Source: Yinghuangia elevatio | GTDB taxonomy: Bacteria; Actinomycetota; Actinomycetes; Streptomycetales; Streptomycetaceae | Assembly: GCF_040649515.1 (NCBI RefSeq) | Contig: NZ_JBEZFP010000083.1 | Span: 1 to 41,385 of the forward strand | Reading direction: 5' to 3' | DNA length: 41,385 bases | Part shown: in pieces, positions 33,140-40,713 of the stretch | How positions within the stretch are numbered: the first letter of the stretch is position 1 | Layout of the letters: each line of letters begins with the position of its first letter | Position numbers and translations under genes: made by a program | The notes under the pieces: generated by a model | The model's database searches: none | What the model was told of the DNA's origin: nothing | The model's input: only the letters and a program-made list of their open reading frames with translations

Positions 33140-33609
33140 GCCGCCGCCTTCCGCGTGACGACCGTCGCGCCCCACACGCACACCACCGCACACACCACGG
33201 TGGCCGCGAGGTACGCGACGCCCACCCCGGCGCGCCCGTGCTCCGAGAGCCGACGGATGTCGACGGCGTACGTCGAGAACGTGGTGAACCCGCCCAGGAT
33301 CCCGGTGCCCGCGAACGGGCGTACGAGCCGATGGGCGGTCCGCACCTCCGTGGCGAGCACCATGAACACGCCCATCAGGGCGCACCCGACGGCGTTGACC
33401 GCGAAGGTCGTCCACGGGAACGCGGTCTCCGGCGTCGGCCAGATCAGGGCCGCCCCGTACCTCGCCGCCGCACCGAGGGCCCCGCCCAGCGAGACCACCG
33501 CGAGCACGCGCCAGTCCCACAGCGACGGCGCCGCGGCCGGCCGGAAGTCCACATCAGGGTCGACCGCCTCCGGACCCACCGCCTCGCCCGGCCGCGCCGG
33601 CTCACCCAT
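33136..33609 (-). CDS. crcB: Fluoride channel subunit CrcB/Fluc, first
   Basis: 157 residues: a 30-residue acidic cytoplasmic extension, then four helices with GALGAAARYGAAL, FPWTTFAVNAVGCALMG and GILGGFTTFSTYAVD. Two different CrcB genes in tandem are the rule in Gram-positive bacteria, where oppositely inserted subunits form the channel. ATG 33609 overlaps the end of the metallopeptidase gene by eight bases. No fluoride riboswitch was recognised upstream, and the operon appears to begin with the peptidase gene. Confidence 0.95.
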   Translation of the reverse strand: MGEPARPGEAVGPEAVDPDVDFRPAAAPSLWDWRVLAVVSLGGALGAAARYGAALIWPTPETAFPWTTFAVNAVGCALMGVFMVLATEVRTAHRLVRPFAGTGILGGFTTFSTYAVDIRRLSEHGRAGVGVAYLAATVVCAVVCVWGATVVTRKAAA

Positions 33610-33952
33610 ACCCGAGCTCGTGCAGGCGCTCGTCGTCGATCCCGAAGTGGTGGGCCACCTCGTGCACCACCGTGACCTCGACCTCCTCGACGACGTGCTC
33701 GTACGTCTCGCAGATCCGGAGGGTCGGGTTCCGGTAGATCGTGATGCGGTCCGGCAGCACCCCCGCGTACCAGTCGCCGCGCTCGGTGAGCGGGATCCCC
33801 TCGTACAACCCCAGCAGCTCCGGCCCGGCCGGATCGGGGTCGTCCTCGACGAAGATCGCGACGTTGTCCATCAGCGTCGTCAGCTCGGGCGGGATGCGGT
33901 CCAGAGCCTCGGCGACCAGCTCTTCGAACTCCTCACGCGACATTTCCAGCAC
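33602..33952 (-). CDS. Minimal zincin metallopeptidase family protein (PF06262)
   Basis: 116 residues. The zinc motif HEVAHHFGIDDERLHELG contains HExxH plus a downstream His/Asp, as in the small zincin family formerly DUF1025. The family is widespread in actinobacteria, and its substrate is not established. GTG 33952 opens the frame and ATG 33943 is a good alternative; the Shine-Dalgarno site GGGGG is near both. It overlaps the first CrcB gene and probably shares its mRNA. Confidence 0.9.
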   Translation of the reverse strand: MLEMSREEFEELVAEALDRIPPELTTLMDNVAIFVEDDPDPAGPELLGLYEGIPLTERGDWYAGVLPDRITIYRNPTLRICETYEHVVEEVEVTVVHEVAHHFGIDDERLHELGYG

Positions 33953-34088
33953 GCCCCCATTCTGCGCGCCGCCACCCCCTCCGGGGCCGGATGCTCCCCC
34001 TGCCGTTAACCGTTTTGCTCATCCGGCCGAGCACCCCGTATAGTTCTGACCGTCCCCGACGGCAACAAGACGCCGGACCGGCCACCCA

Positions 34089-34161
34089 GCCCCCATCGTC
34101 TAGTGGCCTAGGACGTCGCCCTTTCAAGGCGGTAGCACGGGTTCGAATCCCGTTGGGGGCA
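34089..34161 (+). tRNA. tRNA-Glu (UUC anticodon)
   Basis: 73 bases: acceptor GCCCCCA/TGGGGGC, anticodon loop CTTTCAA with TTC, T arm with GGTTCGAATCC, discriminator A, no encoded CCA. First of a three-gene tRNA cluster. Confidence 0.97.
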
Positions 34162-34244
34162 CGCACAAAGCCGCACGGCCAGTACGGTAGAGTGAAGCAA
34201 CACCGAGCAGGGCAGGAACAACCCGGCTCGACAACTCAATGCAA

Positions 34245-34319
34245 GGTCCTGTGGAGCAGTTTGGAGTGCTCGTCACCCTGTCAAGGTGAAGGCCGCGGGT
34301 TCAAATCCCGTCAGGACCG
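34245..34319 (+). tRNA. tRNA-Asp (GUC anticodon)
   Basis: 75 bases: acceptor GGTCCTG/CAGGACC, anticodon stem TCACC/GGTGA around CTGTCAA, T arm with GGTTCAAATCC, discriminator G as expected for aspartate. It lies 83 bases after tRNA-Glu. Confidence 0.97.
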
Positions 34320-34326
34320 CTGGAAG

Positions 34327-34344
34327 ATCCGCCGCGAGGCGGAT
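34327..34344 (+). terminator. Small hairpin between tRNA-Asp and tRNA-Phe
   Basis: ATCCGCC (34327-34333) and GGCGGAT (34338-34344) pair around a stable GCGA tetraloop and are followed by TTCT. It may be a weak terminator or a processing signal that sets the level of the downstream tRNA. Confidence 0.5.
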
Positions 34345-34357
34345 TTCTCCACTCCCA

Positions 34358-34434
34358 GGCCAGGTAGCTCAGTTGGTACGAGCGTCCGACTGAAAATCGG
34401 AAGGTCGGCGGTTCGACCCCGCCCCTGGCCACCA
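34358..34434 (+). tRNA. tRNA-Phe (GAA anticodon) with encoded CCA
   Basis: Acceptor GGCCAGG/CCTGGCC, D arm GCTC/GAGC, anticodon stem TCCGA/TCGGA around CTGAAAA, T arm with GGTTCGACCCC, discriminator A at 34431 and a genomically encoded CCA at 34432-34434. The other tRNAs in the window lack CCA. Confidence 0.97.
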
Positions 34435-34472
34435 GCTAAGAGCTCGAAGTACCCGCACTGACCTGCGGATTG

Positions 34473-34503
34473 GCCCCGAAGTCGATCACCTCGACTGCGG
34501 GGC
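34473..34503 (+). terminator. Terminator of the tRNA cluster
   Basis: Thirteen-base arms 34473-34485 and 34491-34503 pair with one mismatch around TCACC and are followed by TTCTTTGT, one of the few U-rich tails in the window. It ends the tRNA transcript 34 bases before the endonuclease gene. Confidence 0.8.
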
Positions 34504-34536
34504 TTCTTTGTCGTTCCGGGCACGACCTACGCTCCT

Positions 34537-35442
34537 ATGATCCTGCGCATGGACTGGCTGGAACGGGCCGCGACGTTGAGGCAGTGGACGAGCAAGGGGG
34601 TCCGGGCTCCGCACAAGCCGCTGTTGCTGCTGTATGCGCTGGGGCGCTACCAGCAGGACGCGGATCAGGAGTTGGCGTACAGCGCGGTCGAGGAGGACCT
34701 CAAGCGGCTGCTCGCCGAGTACGGGCCGGGGAACCGGTCGACGCCCGCGTACCCGTTCCACCACCTGGTGAACGACGGGGTGTGGGAGGTGCGTACGAGT
34801 CGCGGGGCGGGGAGTCCGGGGAGCGGCGTACGCGACCTGCGGGCGTCCGGGGCGGCCGGCCGGCTCGCTCCCGACCTCCGGGCGGCGCTGCGGCGCGACC
34901 CCGCGCTGCTCGGGCGGATGGCCCGTACGCTGCTCGACCTGCACTTCCCGCCCTCGCTGCATTCGGAGTTGTGCGAGGCCGCCGGGCTGGAACTCGAGTA
35001 CGCCGAGACGCAGCCGCTGGTCCCGGGAGGTCGCCGGCGCAGCCAGATGCTGCGCGAAGAGGTGCTCACCGCCTACGAGTACCGGTGCGCGTTCTGCGGC
35101 TACGACGGACGGATCGGCGCGATTCCCGTCGGCCTGGAGGCCGCGCACGTGCACTGGTGGGCGCTCGGCGGCCCGGACGAGGTGGAGAACGCGCTCTGCC
35201 TGTGTTCGCTGCATCACAAGCTCTTCGACAAGGGTGTCCTGGGCGTGGACGAGGAGTTCCGCGTCATGGTGGCGCAGCGCTTCGTCGGGCACAGCGCGGC
35301 GGCCAGGGAACAGGTCGTCGCGCTGGCCGGACGCCCGCTGCTCGGCCCGCAGCCCGGAACGCCGGAACTCGGCGCGATCCACCGCTCCTGGCACGCGGAA
35401 CAGGTGTTCCATGGACCCTCGCGTCCGGCGGTCGCGGTCTGA
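34537..35442 (+). CDS. Phosphorothioated-DNA HNH restriction endonuclease (SprMcrA-like)
   Basis: 301 residues. The N-terminal part, about 1-150, resembles the sulfur-binding domain of type IV enzymes ScoMcrA/SprMcrA: TSKGVRAPHKPLLLLYALGRY at the start and the AYPFHHLVNDGVWEV block, whose Tyr-Pro pair belongs to the sulfur pocket in characterised domains. The C-terminal HNH domain has zinc-type Cys pairs (RCAFCG and LCLCSLHH), catalytic AAHVHWW, VENAL and LHHKLFDKG. It should cut DNA carrying phosphorothioate links, so it is incompatible with a Dnd modification system in the same cell. ATG 34537 lacks a clear ribosome site; ATG 34549 is an alternative. It lies directly after a tRNA terminator. 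Confidence 0.88.
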   Translation: MILRMDWLERAATLRQWTSKGVRAPHKPLLLLYALGRYQQDADQELAYSAVEEDLKRLLAEYGPGNRSTPAYPFHHLVNDGVWEVRTSRGAGSPGSGVRDLRASGAAGRLAPDLRAALRRDPALLGRMARTLLDLHFPPSLHSELCEAAGLELEYAETQPLVPGGRRRSQMLREEVLTAYEYRCAFCGYDGRIGAIPVGLEAAHVHWWALGGPDEVENALCLCSLHHKLFDKGVLGVDEEFRVMVAQRFVGHSAAAREQVVALAGRPLLGPQPGTPELGAIHRSWHAEQVFHGPSRPAVAV

Positions 35443-35447
35443 CCGGC

Positions 35448-35867
35448 CTACTCGGGGGAGCCTTTCCAGACGGTGAGTTCGCCGTGGGGGAGGGAGGCGA
35501 AGGCCCAGCCGTGCGGGCCCTGGAGGGTCCAGGCGGGGTACGTTTCGCCCGGGCCGCAGGCGAGGTGGGTGCCGCACTCGAAGACGAGTCCCAGCGCGCC
35601 GGCCTTGTGGGCGACGGCGGACAGGATCCGTTTGCCGAACAGCGGGAGTGCGGCGGCGACATCCTGTGTCTCCGGGACGAGGGTCACGGTGGTGCCGGCA
35701 CGGGCCGGGCCGCGGGCGAGGCGCACGCGGTCCTCCAGGACGAGGAGCCAGTCCGAGCCCAGGTGCAGTGTGAGCCGGAAGTCGATGCCGAGGCCGGTGA
35801 CGACGACGCCGCGGAGGTTGAGGAGCCAGCGGTCGTCGTGCTCGACGGGATCGGCATGAGCGCTCAT
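35448..35867 (-). CDS. DUF6188-like hypothetical protein
   Basis: 139 residues, mostly beta strands by pattern, no signal or membrane span. Segments VVVTGLGIDFRLTLHLGSDWLLVLED and GWAFASLPHGELTVWKG (in parts) resemble the actinobacterial DUF6188 group as I recall it; this is not certain. Function is unknown. It ends five bases from the stop of the convergent endonuclease gene. The start ATG 35867 has GGATCC-type purines only, so it is a reasonable but not proven start. Confidence 0.7.
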   Translation of the reverse strand: MSAHADPVEHDDRWLLNLRGVVVTGLGIDFRLTLHLGSDWLLVLEDRVRLARGPARAGTTVTLVPETQDVAAALPLFGKRILSAVAHKAGALGLVFECGTHLACGPGETYPAWTLQGPHGWAFASLPHGELTVWKGSPE

Positions 35868-35995
35868 GACTCGGGATCCTGCTGCGTGACGGCGGGTTCG
35901 GACTATCCGTTTCCGGTTCGAAGTGCGGTCAGTCCGGGCGCAATTGCTCGCGAGGCCGGGTGGAGCCGGGTCGCGCGGCGGTGGGGCGGGGATGC

Positions 35996-36030
35996 GGGAC
36001 GCCCCGGGCGCAGGCTTCGCTCGGGGCGTT
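35996..36030 (-). terminator. Hairpin after the VOC gene
   Basis: GACGCCCCG (35998-36006) and CGGGGCGTT (36022-36030) form a stable stem with a loop of about 15 bases. It lies 27 bases beyond the stop of the minus-strand VOC gene. Confidence 0.6.
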
Positions 36031-36056
36031 CCGGGGTCGGTGGGTGCCGGGGGAGG

Positions 36057-36461
36057 TCAGCCTTCGAGGGCGGCCGGGTCCATGTAGACGAGCTCCCAGT
36101 GGTGGCCGTCCGGGTCGAGGTAGGAGCGGCCGTACATGAAGCCCATGTCGAGCGGGTCCTTGGCCTTGCTGCCGCCGGAGGAGATCGCGATGTCGGCGAG
36201 GCGGTCGGCCTCCTCGCGGCTTTCGGCGCTGAGGGAGAGGAGCGCTCCGGTGGCCGTACGCGCGTCGGCGATGGGCTTGGTGCTGAACTCCTGGAACTTG
36301 TCTTCCTTGAGCAGCATGACCACGATGGTGTCGCTGACGACGAAGCTTGCGGTGTTCTCGTCGCTGAACTGCTCGTTGAGCGTGTAGCCCAGTGCCGAGT
36401 AGAACTTCTTGGACTTGTCCAGGTCCTTGACCGGGAGGTTCACGAAGATCATCGTGGCCAT
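36057..36461 (-). CDS. VOC / glyoxalase-bleomycin resistance family protein
   Basis: 134 residues, a single vicinal-oxygen-chelate module with the paired beta-alpha-beta-beta-beta pattern: TMIFVNLPVKDLDKSKKFY opens the first half and RSYLDPDGHHWELVYMD closes the second, with metal-type His/Glu residues. Close relatives are annotated as glyoxalase or extradiol dioxygenase relatives; the substrate is unknown. ATG 36461 follows AGAGG. An open extension to 36545 lacks signals. Confidence 0.9.
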   Translation of the reverse strand: MATMIFVNLPVKDLDKSKKFYSALGYTLNEQFSDENTASFVVSDTIVVMLLKEDKFQEFSTKPIADARTATGALLSLSAESREEADRLADIAISSGGSKAKDPLDMGFMYGRSYLDPDGHHWELVYMDPAALEG

Positions 36462-36592
36462 GTCTGCGCCTCTTCTCGATAGTGCGGTCCGGTGCGGAGC
36501 CCGTGGCTTTTGGGCCATGTTGTCCGTCTCGCGTCGTGCTTTCAAAGAGGTAGACCGGCGGGTCAGCGGAAACTCATCGTTGTGATCGAAAG

Positions 36593-36614
36593 TTCCGGAG
36601 GATATTTCCGGAGG
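36593..36614. repeat. Direct repeat TTCCGGAGG
   Basis: The nonamer occurs at 36593-36601 and 36606-36614, a 13-base period, in the 193 bases between the VOC start and the MerR stop. Each copy includes the palindrome TCCGGA. Its use is unknown; an operator for the VOC gene is possible. Confidence 0.5.
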
Positions 36615-36654
36615 CCCACTCGGCGGCCCCGCTCGGATGCGCCGTCCGGACGGC

Positions 36655-37014
36655 TCAGGCGGCGACCTGGGGTCGGGATGCGGTCGCGGTCAGCAGGGCG
36701 GCCAGCGTGGACCTCGTGGTCTCGAGCTGCGTGATACGCGCCTCCACGCCCTCCAGGTGCTCGCGCAGGTGCTGCGCGGCGCACGCGTCCAGGTCGGTGC
36801 CCTCGGTGAAGCACGCCATCAGGTCGCGGATCACGCTGGTCGGCAGCCCGGCGGCGAGCAGTGCCCGTACGCGACCCACCGCCTCGACCGTCTCCGGCCC
36901 GTAGCGCCGGTGCCCGCTGGGCGCCCGCTGTGCCGCGAAGAGTCCCTGCTCCTCGTAGTAGCGCAGCAGGCGGGGGCTGACACCGGTGGCGCGGGCCAGG
37001 TCGCCGATCTTCAT
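36655..37014 (-). CDS. MerR family transcriptional regulator
   Basis: 119 residues. The winged helix has MKIGDLARATGVSPRLLRYYEEQGL and RRYGPETVEAVGRVRALLAAG, followed by a dimerisation helix and no cysteine cluster for metal sensing, although CFTEGTDLDACAAQH contains two cysteines. Members of this type often control an adjacent divergent oxidoreductase. ATG 37014 follows GAGGGG. It is divergent from the aldo/keto reductase gene, with the two starts only 60 bases apart. Confidence 0.92.
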   Translation of the reverse strand: MKIGDLARATGVSPRLLRYYEEQGLFAAQRAPSGHRRYGPETVEAVGRVRALLAAGLPTSVIRDLMACFTEGTDLDACAAQHLREHLEGVEARITQLETTRSTLAALLTATASRPQVAA

Positions 37015-37034
37015 GTGACGCCCCTCACATCCTC

Positions 37035-37060
37035 TTGCATCTGACATTGATGGCAGAAAA
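37035..37060 (+). promoter_or_regulatory. Putative MerR-controlled promoter of the aldo/keto reductase gene
   Basis: TTGCAT at 37035-37040 could be the -35, with an A-rich -10 near 37057-37062. Between them is the dyad CATC (37038-37041) and GATG (37049-37052) with a seven-base spacer. Dyads between -35 and -10 at extended spacing are the usual MerR arrangement. Confidence 0.4.
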
Positions 37061-37073
37061 TAGCGTTCCGGTC

Positions 37074-37994
37074 ATGACGAACTCGAAGACGAACACGCTT
37101 GTTCCGCCGTCCACCTTCGCCCTCGGCGGCGACCTGACGGTCCGGCGCATCGGCTTCGGCGCGATGCGGCTCGCCGATGGACCCGAGCGTCCACCGGACC
37201 CCGCGGCGGCGCCGATCTGGCGTCCGCCGGCCGACCGCGCCGCGGCGGTCGCCGTGCTGCGCAAGGCCGTCGAGCTCGGGGCGAACCTCGTCGACACCGC
37301 CGACGCCTATGCGCTCGGCGCCAACGAGGAACTGGTGGCCGAGGCGCTGCACCCGTACGGCGACTCCGTCTCCATAGCCACCAAGGTCGGCGTCGTACGC
37401 CCCGCCCCGGACGAGTGGATCCCCCTCGGCCACCCCGCCTATCTCCGCCAGCAGGCCGAACTCGCGCTGCGCCGCCTGCGCGTGGAGCGTCTCGACCTCC
37501 TCTACCTGCACCGCCTCGACCCCGCCTACCCGGTCGCCGAACAGGTGGGCGCGTTGCGGCGGTTGCGGGAGGAAGGGAAGGTCCGGCACATCGGGCTGTC
37601 CGAGGTGACGGTGGATCAGCTTCGGGAGGCGGCGGAGACCGCGTCGATCGCCGCCGTCCAGAACCTCTACAACCTGGCGGCTCGCGGGCACGACGACGTC
37701 GTCGACCATGCGGCCGCGCACGGCATCGCATTCGTGCCGTTCTTCCCGATCGCGATGGGCGCGCACGCCGGACCGGACGGAGTGGTGGCGGAGGTGGCCC
37801 GCGAGATCGGGGCGACTCCGGCGCAGACCGCGCTCGCGTGGCTGCTGCGGCGTAGCGACACGGTCGTGCCCATCCCCGGGACGTCGTCGGAGGCGCACCT
37901 GCGCGAGAACTTGACGGCACTCGAAGTGGCGCTCAGCGACGAGCAGTTCGCGCGGCTGTCGGCCCTGGGGGAGGCCACGCCGGGGGCGGACTGA
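37074..37994 (+). CDS. Aldo/keto reductase
   Basis: 306 residues with a TIM-barrel AKR pattern. The catalytic tetrad is visible: Asp and Tyr in DTADAYALGANEELV, Lys in IATKVG and His in LLYLHRLDP. The C-terminal NADPH-binding segment is VPIPGTSSEAHLREN. It reduces aldehydes or ketones with NADPH. ATG 37074 is preferred; ATG 37050 is in frame but neither has a ribosome site, so leaderless translation is possible. It is probably activated by the divergent MerR protein. Confidence 0.92.
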   Translation: MTNSKTNTLVPPSTFALGGDLTVRRIGFGAMRLADGPERPPDPAAAPIWRPPADRAAAVAVLRKAVELGANLVDTADAYALGANEELVAEALHPYGDSVSIATKVGVVRPAPDEWIPLGHPAYLRQQAELALRRLRVERLDLLYLHRLDPAYPVAEQVGALRRLREEGKVRHIGLSEVTVDQLREAAETASIAAVQNLYNLAARGHDDVVDHAAAHGIAFVPFFPIAMGAHAGPDGVVAEVAREIGATPAQTALAWLLRRSDTVVPIPGTSSEAHLRENLTALEVALSDEQFARLSALGEATPGAD

Positions 37995-38031
37995 GCCGGG
38001 GCCGTCCGGGCGACGACGGTGATGCCGGGCC

Positions 38032-38541
38032 TCAGAGATCGTAGGCGAAGCAGACCAGGTCGATCGGCCCGTGGTCGTCGCGGTACGGGCCGATCTGCCG
38101 GTACCCCAGCCGCTTGTAGAGGTTGATCGCGCCGGTGCGCTGCGGCAGCACGTCCAGTACGCAGCGCGGCGCACCGGCGGCGCGAGCGCGCTCGTGCAGC
38201 ACTGCCATGAGCGCCTGCGCGACGCCCGCGCCGCGCGCGTCGGGGGCCACGTACAAGCGCTTCACCTCGACGTCAGGGCCGTGGAAGTGGTAGCCGACGC
38301 CACCCGCGAGGCGGCCGTCGAGGCGCGCGGTGAGGTAGCCGCCGGGCGGGGCGTAGTAGGCGGCGGGGTCGTCGTAGTCGACGCGGAAGTAGTCGGGCAG
38401 GCCGGCCGGCGTGGCCCAGGCCGGGTGGCCCAGTTCCTCGGCCGTGGCGTTGTAGTACGCGAACAGCAGCTCGGGGGCGGCGGCCAGGTCGTCGGCGACG
38501 ACCGGTCCGGGAGCGGCGGGCCCCGGCGTCGACATGGTCAT
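38032..38541 (-). CDS. GNAT family N-acetyltransferase
   Basis: 169 residues. The GNAT core is clear: strand VEVKRLYVAPDARGAGVAQALM containing the acetyl-CoA pyrophosphate loop RGAGVA, then APRCVLDVLPQRTGAINLYKRLGY with the family's N-x-x-L-Y segment. Substrate unknown. ATG 38541 overlaps the stop of the upstream LysR gene by ATGA, so the two are translated together; a second ATG lies at 38535. Coupling to LysR suggests it is part of the same response. Confidence 0.9.
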   Translation of the reverse strand: MTMSTPGPAAPGPVVADDLAAAPELLFAYYNATAEELGHPAWATPAGLPDYFRVDYDDPAAYYAPPGGYLTARLDGRLAGGVGYHFHGPDVEVKRLYVAPDARGAGVAQALMAVLHERARAAGAPRCVLDVLPQRTGAINLYKRLGYRQIGPYRDDHGPIDLVCFAYDL

Positions 38542-39419
38542 GGGGACGACTCTACGAAGCCCGCGAATTCCAGAGCGGCCGGGGCCAGGGCGTCCCACTG
38601 CCTCGCCGCCCAGCCGACGGTCAGCGGCGGCAGGTCGGCTATCGGGATCAGCCGCAGCGGTCCTTCGGGCGTCCGGGACAGGTTCGGCAGGTCCGGGACG
38701 ACCGCGTGCCCGAGTCCCAGCTCGGCCAGCAGCATGGCGGTGTCCCAGTCGGCGACGCCGGTGGTGGCGGGCGGGTGGATGTCGTGCGCCGCGAGGTGCG
38801 CGTCGAGGCGCAGGCGCGACGTCGACGTCTCGGGCAGGCGGATGTGGTGGATTCCGGCCAGGTCGTCCGGGCCCAGCGCGTCGCGCTGCGCGAGCGGGTC
38901 GTCGCGGCGTACCGCGAGCATCCAGCGCAGCTTGGCCACCGGGCGCTGTTCGATGCCGCGCACCGGCTCGCCGATGGTGATCCACGCGAGGTCGGCGCGG
39001 CCGGCGGCGACGGCCTCCATGCAGGTGCGGCTCGAACTCTCGGTCTGGAACTCCAGCGACGTGGTCGGGTGGCGGCGGCGGAACTCCACGATCGCGGCGG
39101 TCATGAAGTGGCGTACGGTCGTCGCCCCGGTCGCGACGCGCACCGCGCCCCCGTGCCCCTGCCGCAGGTCGCGCAGCCGCCGTAGCGCCAGGTCGAGGCC
39201 CGCGAGTCCGTCGCTCGCGGCGGCGAACAGGATCCGACCGGCCTCGGTGGGGGCGACGCCGCGGGGCAGGCGTTCCAGCAGGTCCAGGCCGAGCTCGTGT
39301 TCCAGGCGCTTGATGTGCTGGCTGACCGCCGACTGCGTGCGCCCGAGTTCGCGGGCCACCAGGGTCAGGTTGCCGTGGCGGCAGGCCGCGACGAAGGTCC
39401 GCAGGTCGTCGAGAGTCAT
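38538..39419 (-). CDS. LysR family transcriptional regulator
   Basis: 293 residues. The N-terminal helix-turn-helix is DDLRTFVAACRHGNLTLVARELGRTQSAVSQHIKRLE (in parts), followed by the linker helix and a type II periplasmic-binding-like effector domain with GAVRVATGATTVRHFM and DLAWITIGEP. ATG 39419 matches the family start. The upstream dyads are candidate binding sites for autorepression and for control of the divergent DUF6817 gene. The GNAT gene follows with an overlapping stop/start. Confidence 0.93.
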   Translation of the reverse strand: MTLDDLRTFVAACRHGNLTLVARELGRTQSAVSQHIKRLEHELGLDLLERLPRGVAPTEAGRILFAAASDGLAGLDLALRRLRDLRQGHGGAVRVATGATTVRHFMTAAIVEFRRRHPTTSLEFQTESSSRTCMEAVAAGRADLAWITIGEPVRGIEQRPVAKLRWMLAVRRDDPLAQRDALGPDDLAGIHHIRLPETSTSRLRLDAHLAAHDIHPPATTGVADWDTAMLLAELGLGHAVVPDLPNLSRTPEGPLRLIPIADLPPLTVGWAARQWDALAPAALEFAGFVESSP

Positions 39420-39424
39420 GAGAA

Positions 39425-39475
39425 GCAAGATATCTCTTGGGTCAAGCCCAGGAAATCCTAGGATTGACTTGGGTG
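39425..39475. promoter_or_regulatory. LysR-type dyads between LysR and DUF6817 genes
   Basis: A perfect 12-bp palindrome AATCCTAGGATT lies at 39454-39465. Flanking it are GTCAAG (39441-39446) and an imperfect palindrome CAAGATATCTCTTG (39426-39439). The stretch is visibly richer in A/T than the coding DNA. LysR proteins usually bind two such sites as a tetramer. Confidence 0.5.
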
Positions 39476-39623
39476 TTCCCGAGGCGGGACGCTTTCGCCA
39501 GGGCCCGGGGCGGCAACCCGCCGTGTGATCGTCGACAACGCGCGGCGGGGCCGACCCCATCCCCGGCACGGAACTGACGTTCCATCACCTTGCTTTTCCC
39601 CGACGGAAATTGGCGGTGCACCA

Positions 39624-40154
39624 GTGGTCACGACGGACGCCGTCGCAGTGCTGCGCGAGCTCGGTGCCGAAGGCATCGGCCACCCCGGCGGGACGCTGTT
39701 CGACCACCTTGTGCGCGTGCACGACATGCTGACCGAGTGGGGCGCCGACCGCGAGGTCCGCCTCGCGGGCCTCTGCCATGCGTTCTACGGCACCGACGGG
39801 TTCCCGGTCGCGCTGTACGGCCTCGACCGCCGCCCCGAACTCGCCGCCCTCGTCGGCGACGAGGCCGAGGAGCTTGTCTACTTCTACGCGAGCTGCGACC
39901 GCAAGGCGACCTACGCCGAACTCGCCGACGACCACGGCACGTTCACCGACCGCTTCACCGGCGCCCGCTACGTGCCCGGCCCGCGCCTGCGCCGCGCGTT
40001 CGCCGAGATCACCGCGGCCAACGAGCTGGACATCGCCGCCATCAGCCCGGTGTTCGACGAGATCGAGCGGAAGCAGCTCCACACGTTGTTCGAGCGCTGG
40101 AGCGCGCTGCTGAGCCCGGCGGCCAACGCCGAGGTCGAGCGCGTGCTGAACTGA
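39624..40154 (+). CDS. DUF6817 protein
   Basis: 176 residues. The pattern HPGGTLFDHLVRVHDMLTEWGADREVRLAGLCHAFYGTDGFP, in parts, is that of DUF6817, with histidines spaced as in small HD-like metal proteins (H...H...HD...H). A phosphohydrolase-like activity is only an inference. The C-terminal third is helical. GTG 39624 is chosen as the first plausible start after the promoter region; it lacks a strong ribosome site and an open frame runs back to 39525. It is divergent from the LysR gene. Confidence 0.75.
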   Translation: MVTTDAVAVLRELGAEGIGHPGGTLFDHLVRVHDMLTEWGADREVRLAGLCHAFYGTDGFPVALYGLDRRPELAALVGDEAEELVYFYASCDRKATYAELADDHGTFTDRFTGARYVPGPRLRRAFAEITAANELDIAAISPVFDEIERKQLHTLFERWSALLSPAANAEVERVLN

Positions 40155-40164
40155 CGTCATCCGC

Positions 40165-40713
40165 TCAGCCGAGCGGCACGCCCAGCCCCTCCAGGACCTC
40201 CGCCCCCGGCAGCGCCGCCAGCGCCGGGCCCGGCAGCCGCAGCTTCGAGCGGCGGTTGCCCGACCCGATCACCGCACTCGGCAGCCGCGCGGCGGCGGCG
40301 TCGACCAGGATCGGCCAGCCGGCGGGCAGCCCGACGGGCGTGATGCCGCCGTACTCCATCCCCGACATCGCGGCGACCTCGGCGAGCGGTGCGAACGAGG
40401 CTTTCCGGGCCCCGAGGTGCTTGCGGACCAGGCCGTTCACGTCGGCGCGCGTCGTAGCCGCCACCATGCAGGCCGCGTACGTCACCTCGGACCCGCGCTT
40501 GGCCGCGACGACCACGCAGTTCACGGACTCCTCGAGGGTCACGCCGTAGTGCGCGCAGAAGGCGGCGGTGTCGGCCAGGTCGGGGTCGATCTCCGCGACC
40601 TCGACGGCGTCGACCGGTACGGGGCCGGTCCACTGCTTGAGGGCGTGGGCCACCGGATCGGCGAGCAGATCGAGGCGGGTCAGGGCGGGGTGCAGGTCGA
40701 GGCTTTCTCCCAT
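40165..40713 (-). CDS. YbaK/ProX-type aminoacyl-tRNA deacylase
   Basis: 182 residues. The editing-domain pattern includes CVVVAAKRGSEVTYAACMV with the conserved Lys, DVNGLVRKHLGARKASFA and the loop GGITPVGLPAGWPILVD, as in YbaK, ProXp and the INS domain of prolyl-tRNA synthetase. It would hydrolyse misacylated tRNAs such as Cys- or Ala-tRNA-Pro in trans; which one cannot be said. ATG 40713 follows GGATGG. The convergent DUF6817 gene ends ten bases away. Confidence 0.9.
   Translation of the reverse strand: MGESLDLHPALTRLDLLADPVAHALKQWTGPVPVDAVEVAEIDPDLADTAAFCAHYGVTLEESVNCVVVAAKRGSEVTYAACMVAATTRADVNGLVRKHLGARKASFAPLAEVAAMSGMEYGGITPVGLPAGWPILVDAAAARLPSAVIGSGNRRSKLRLPGPALAALPGAEVLEGLGVPLG

Noticed and set aside
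31699..33675. Pro/Arg/Ser-rich plus-strand frame over the membrane protein and CrcB genes
   Set aside because: Antisense shadow of well-supported minus-strand genes.
33136..33952. Fluoride riboswitch for the crcB pair
   Set aside because: The crcB genes overlap each other and the peptidase gene, leaving no leader; nothing resembling the riboswitch was seen before 33952.
34358..36482. Prophage or integrative element at tRNA-Phe
   Set aside because: No integrase, no direct repeat of the tRNA 3' end and no change in gene style were seen; only one candidate accessory gene follows.
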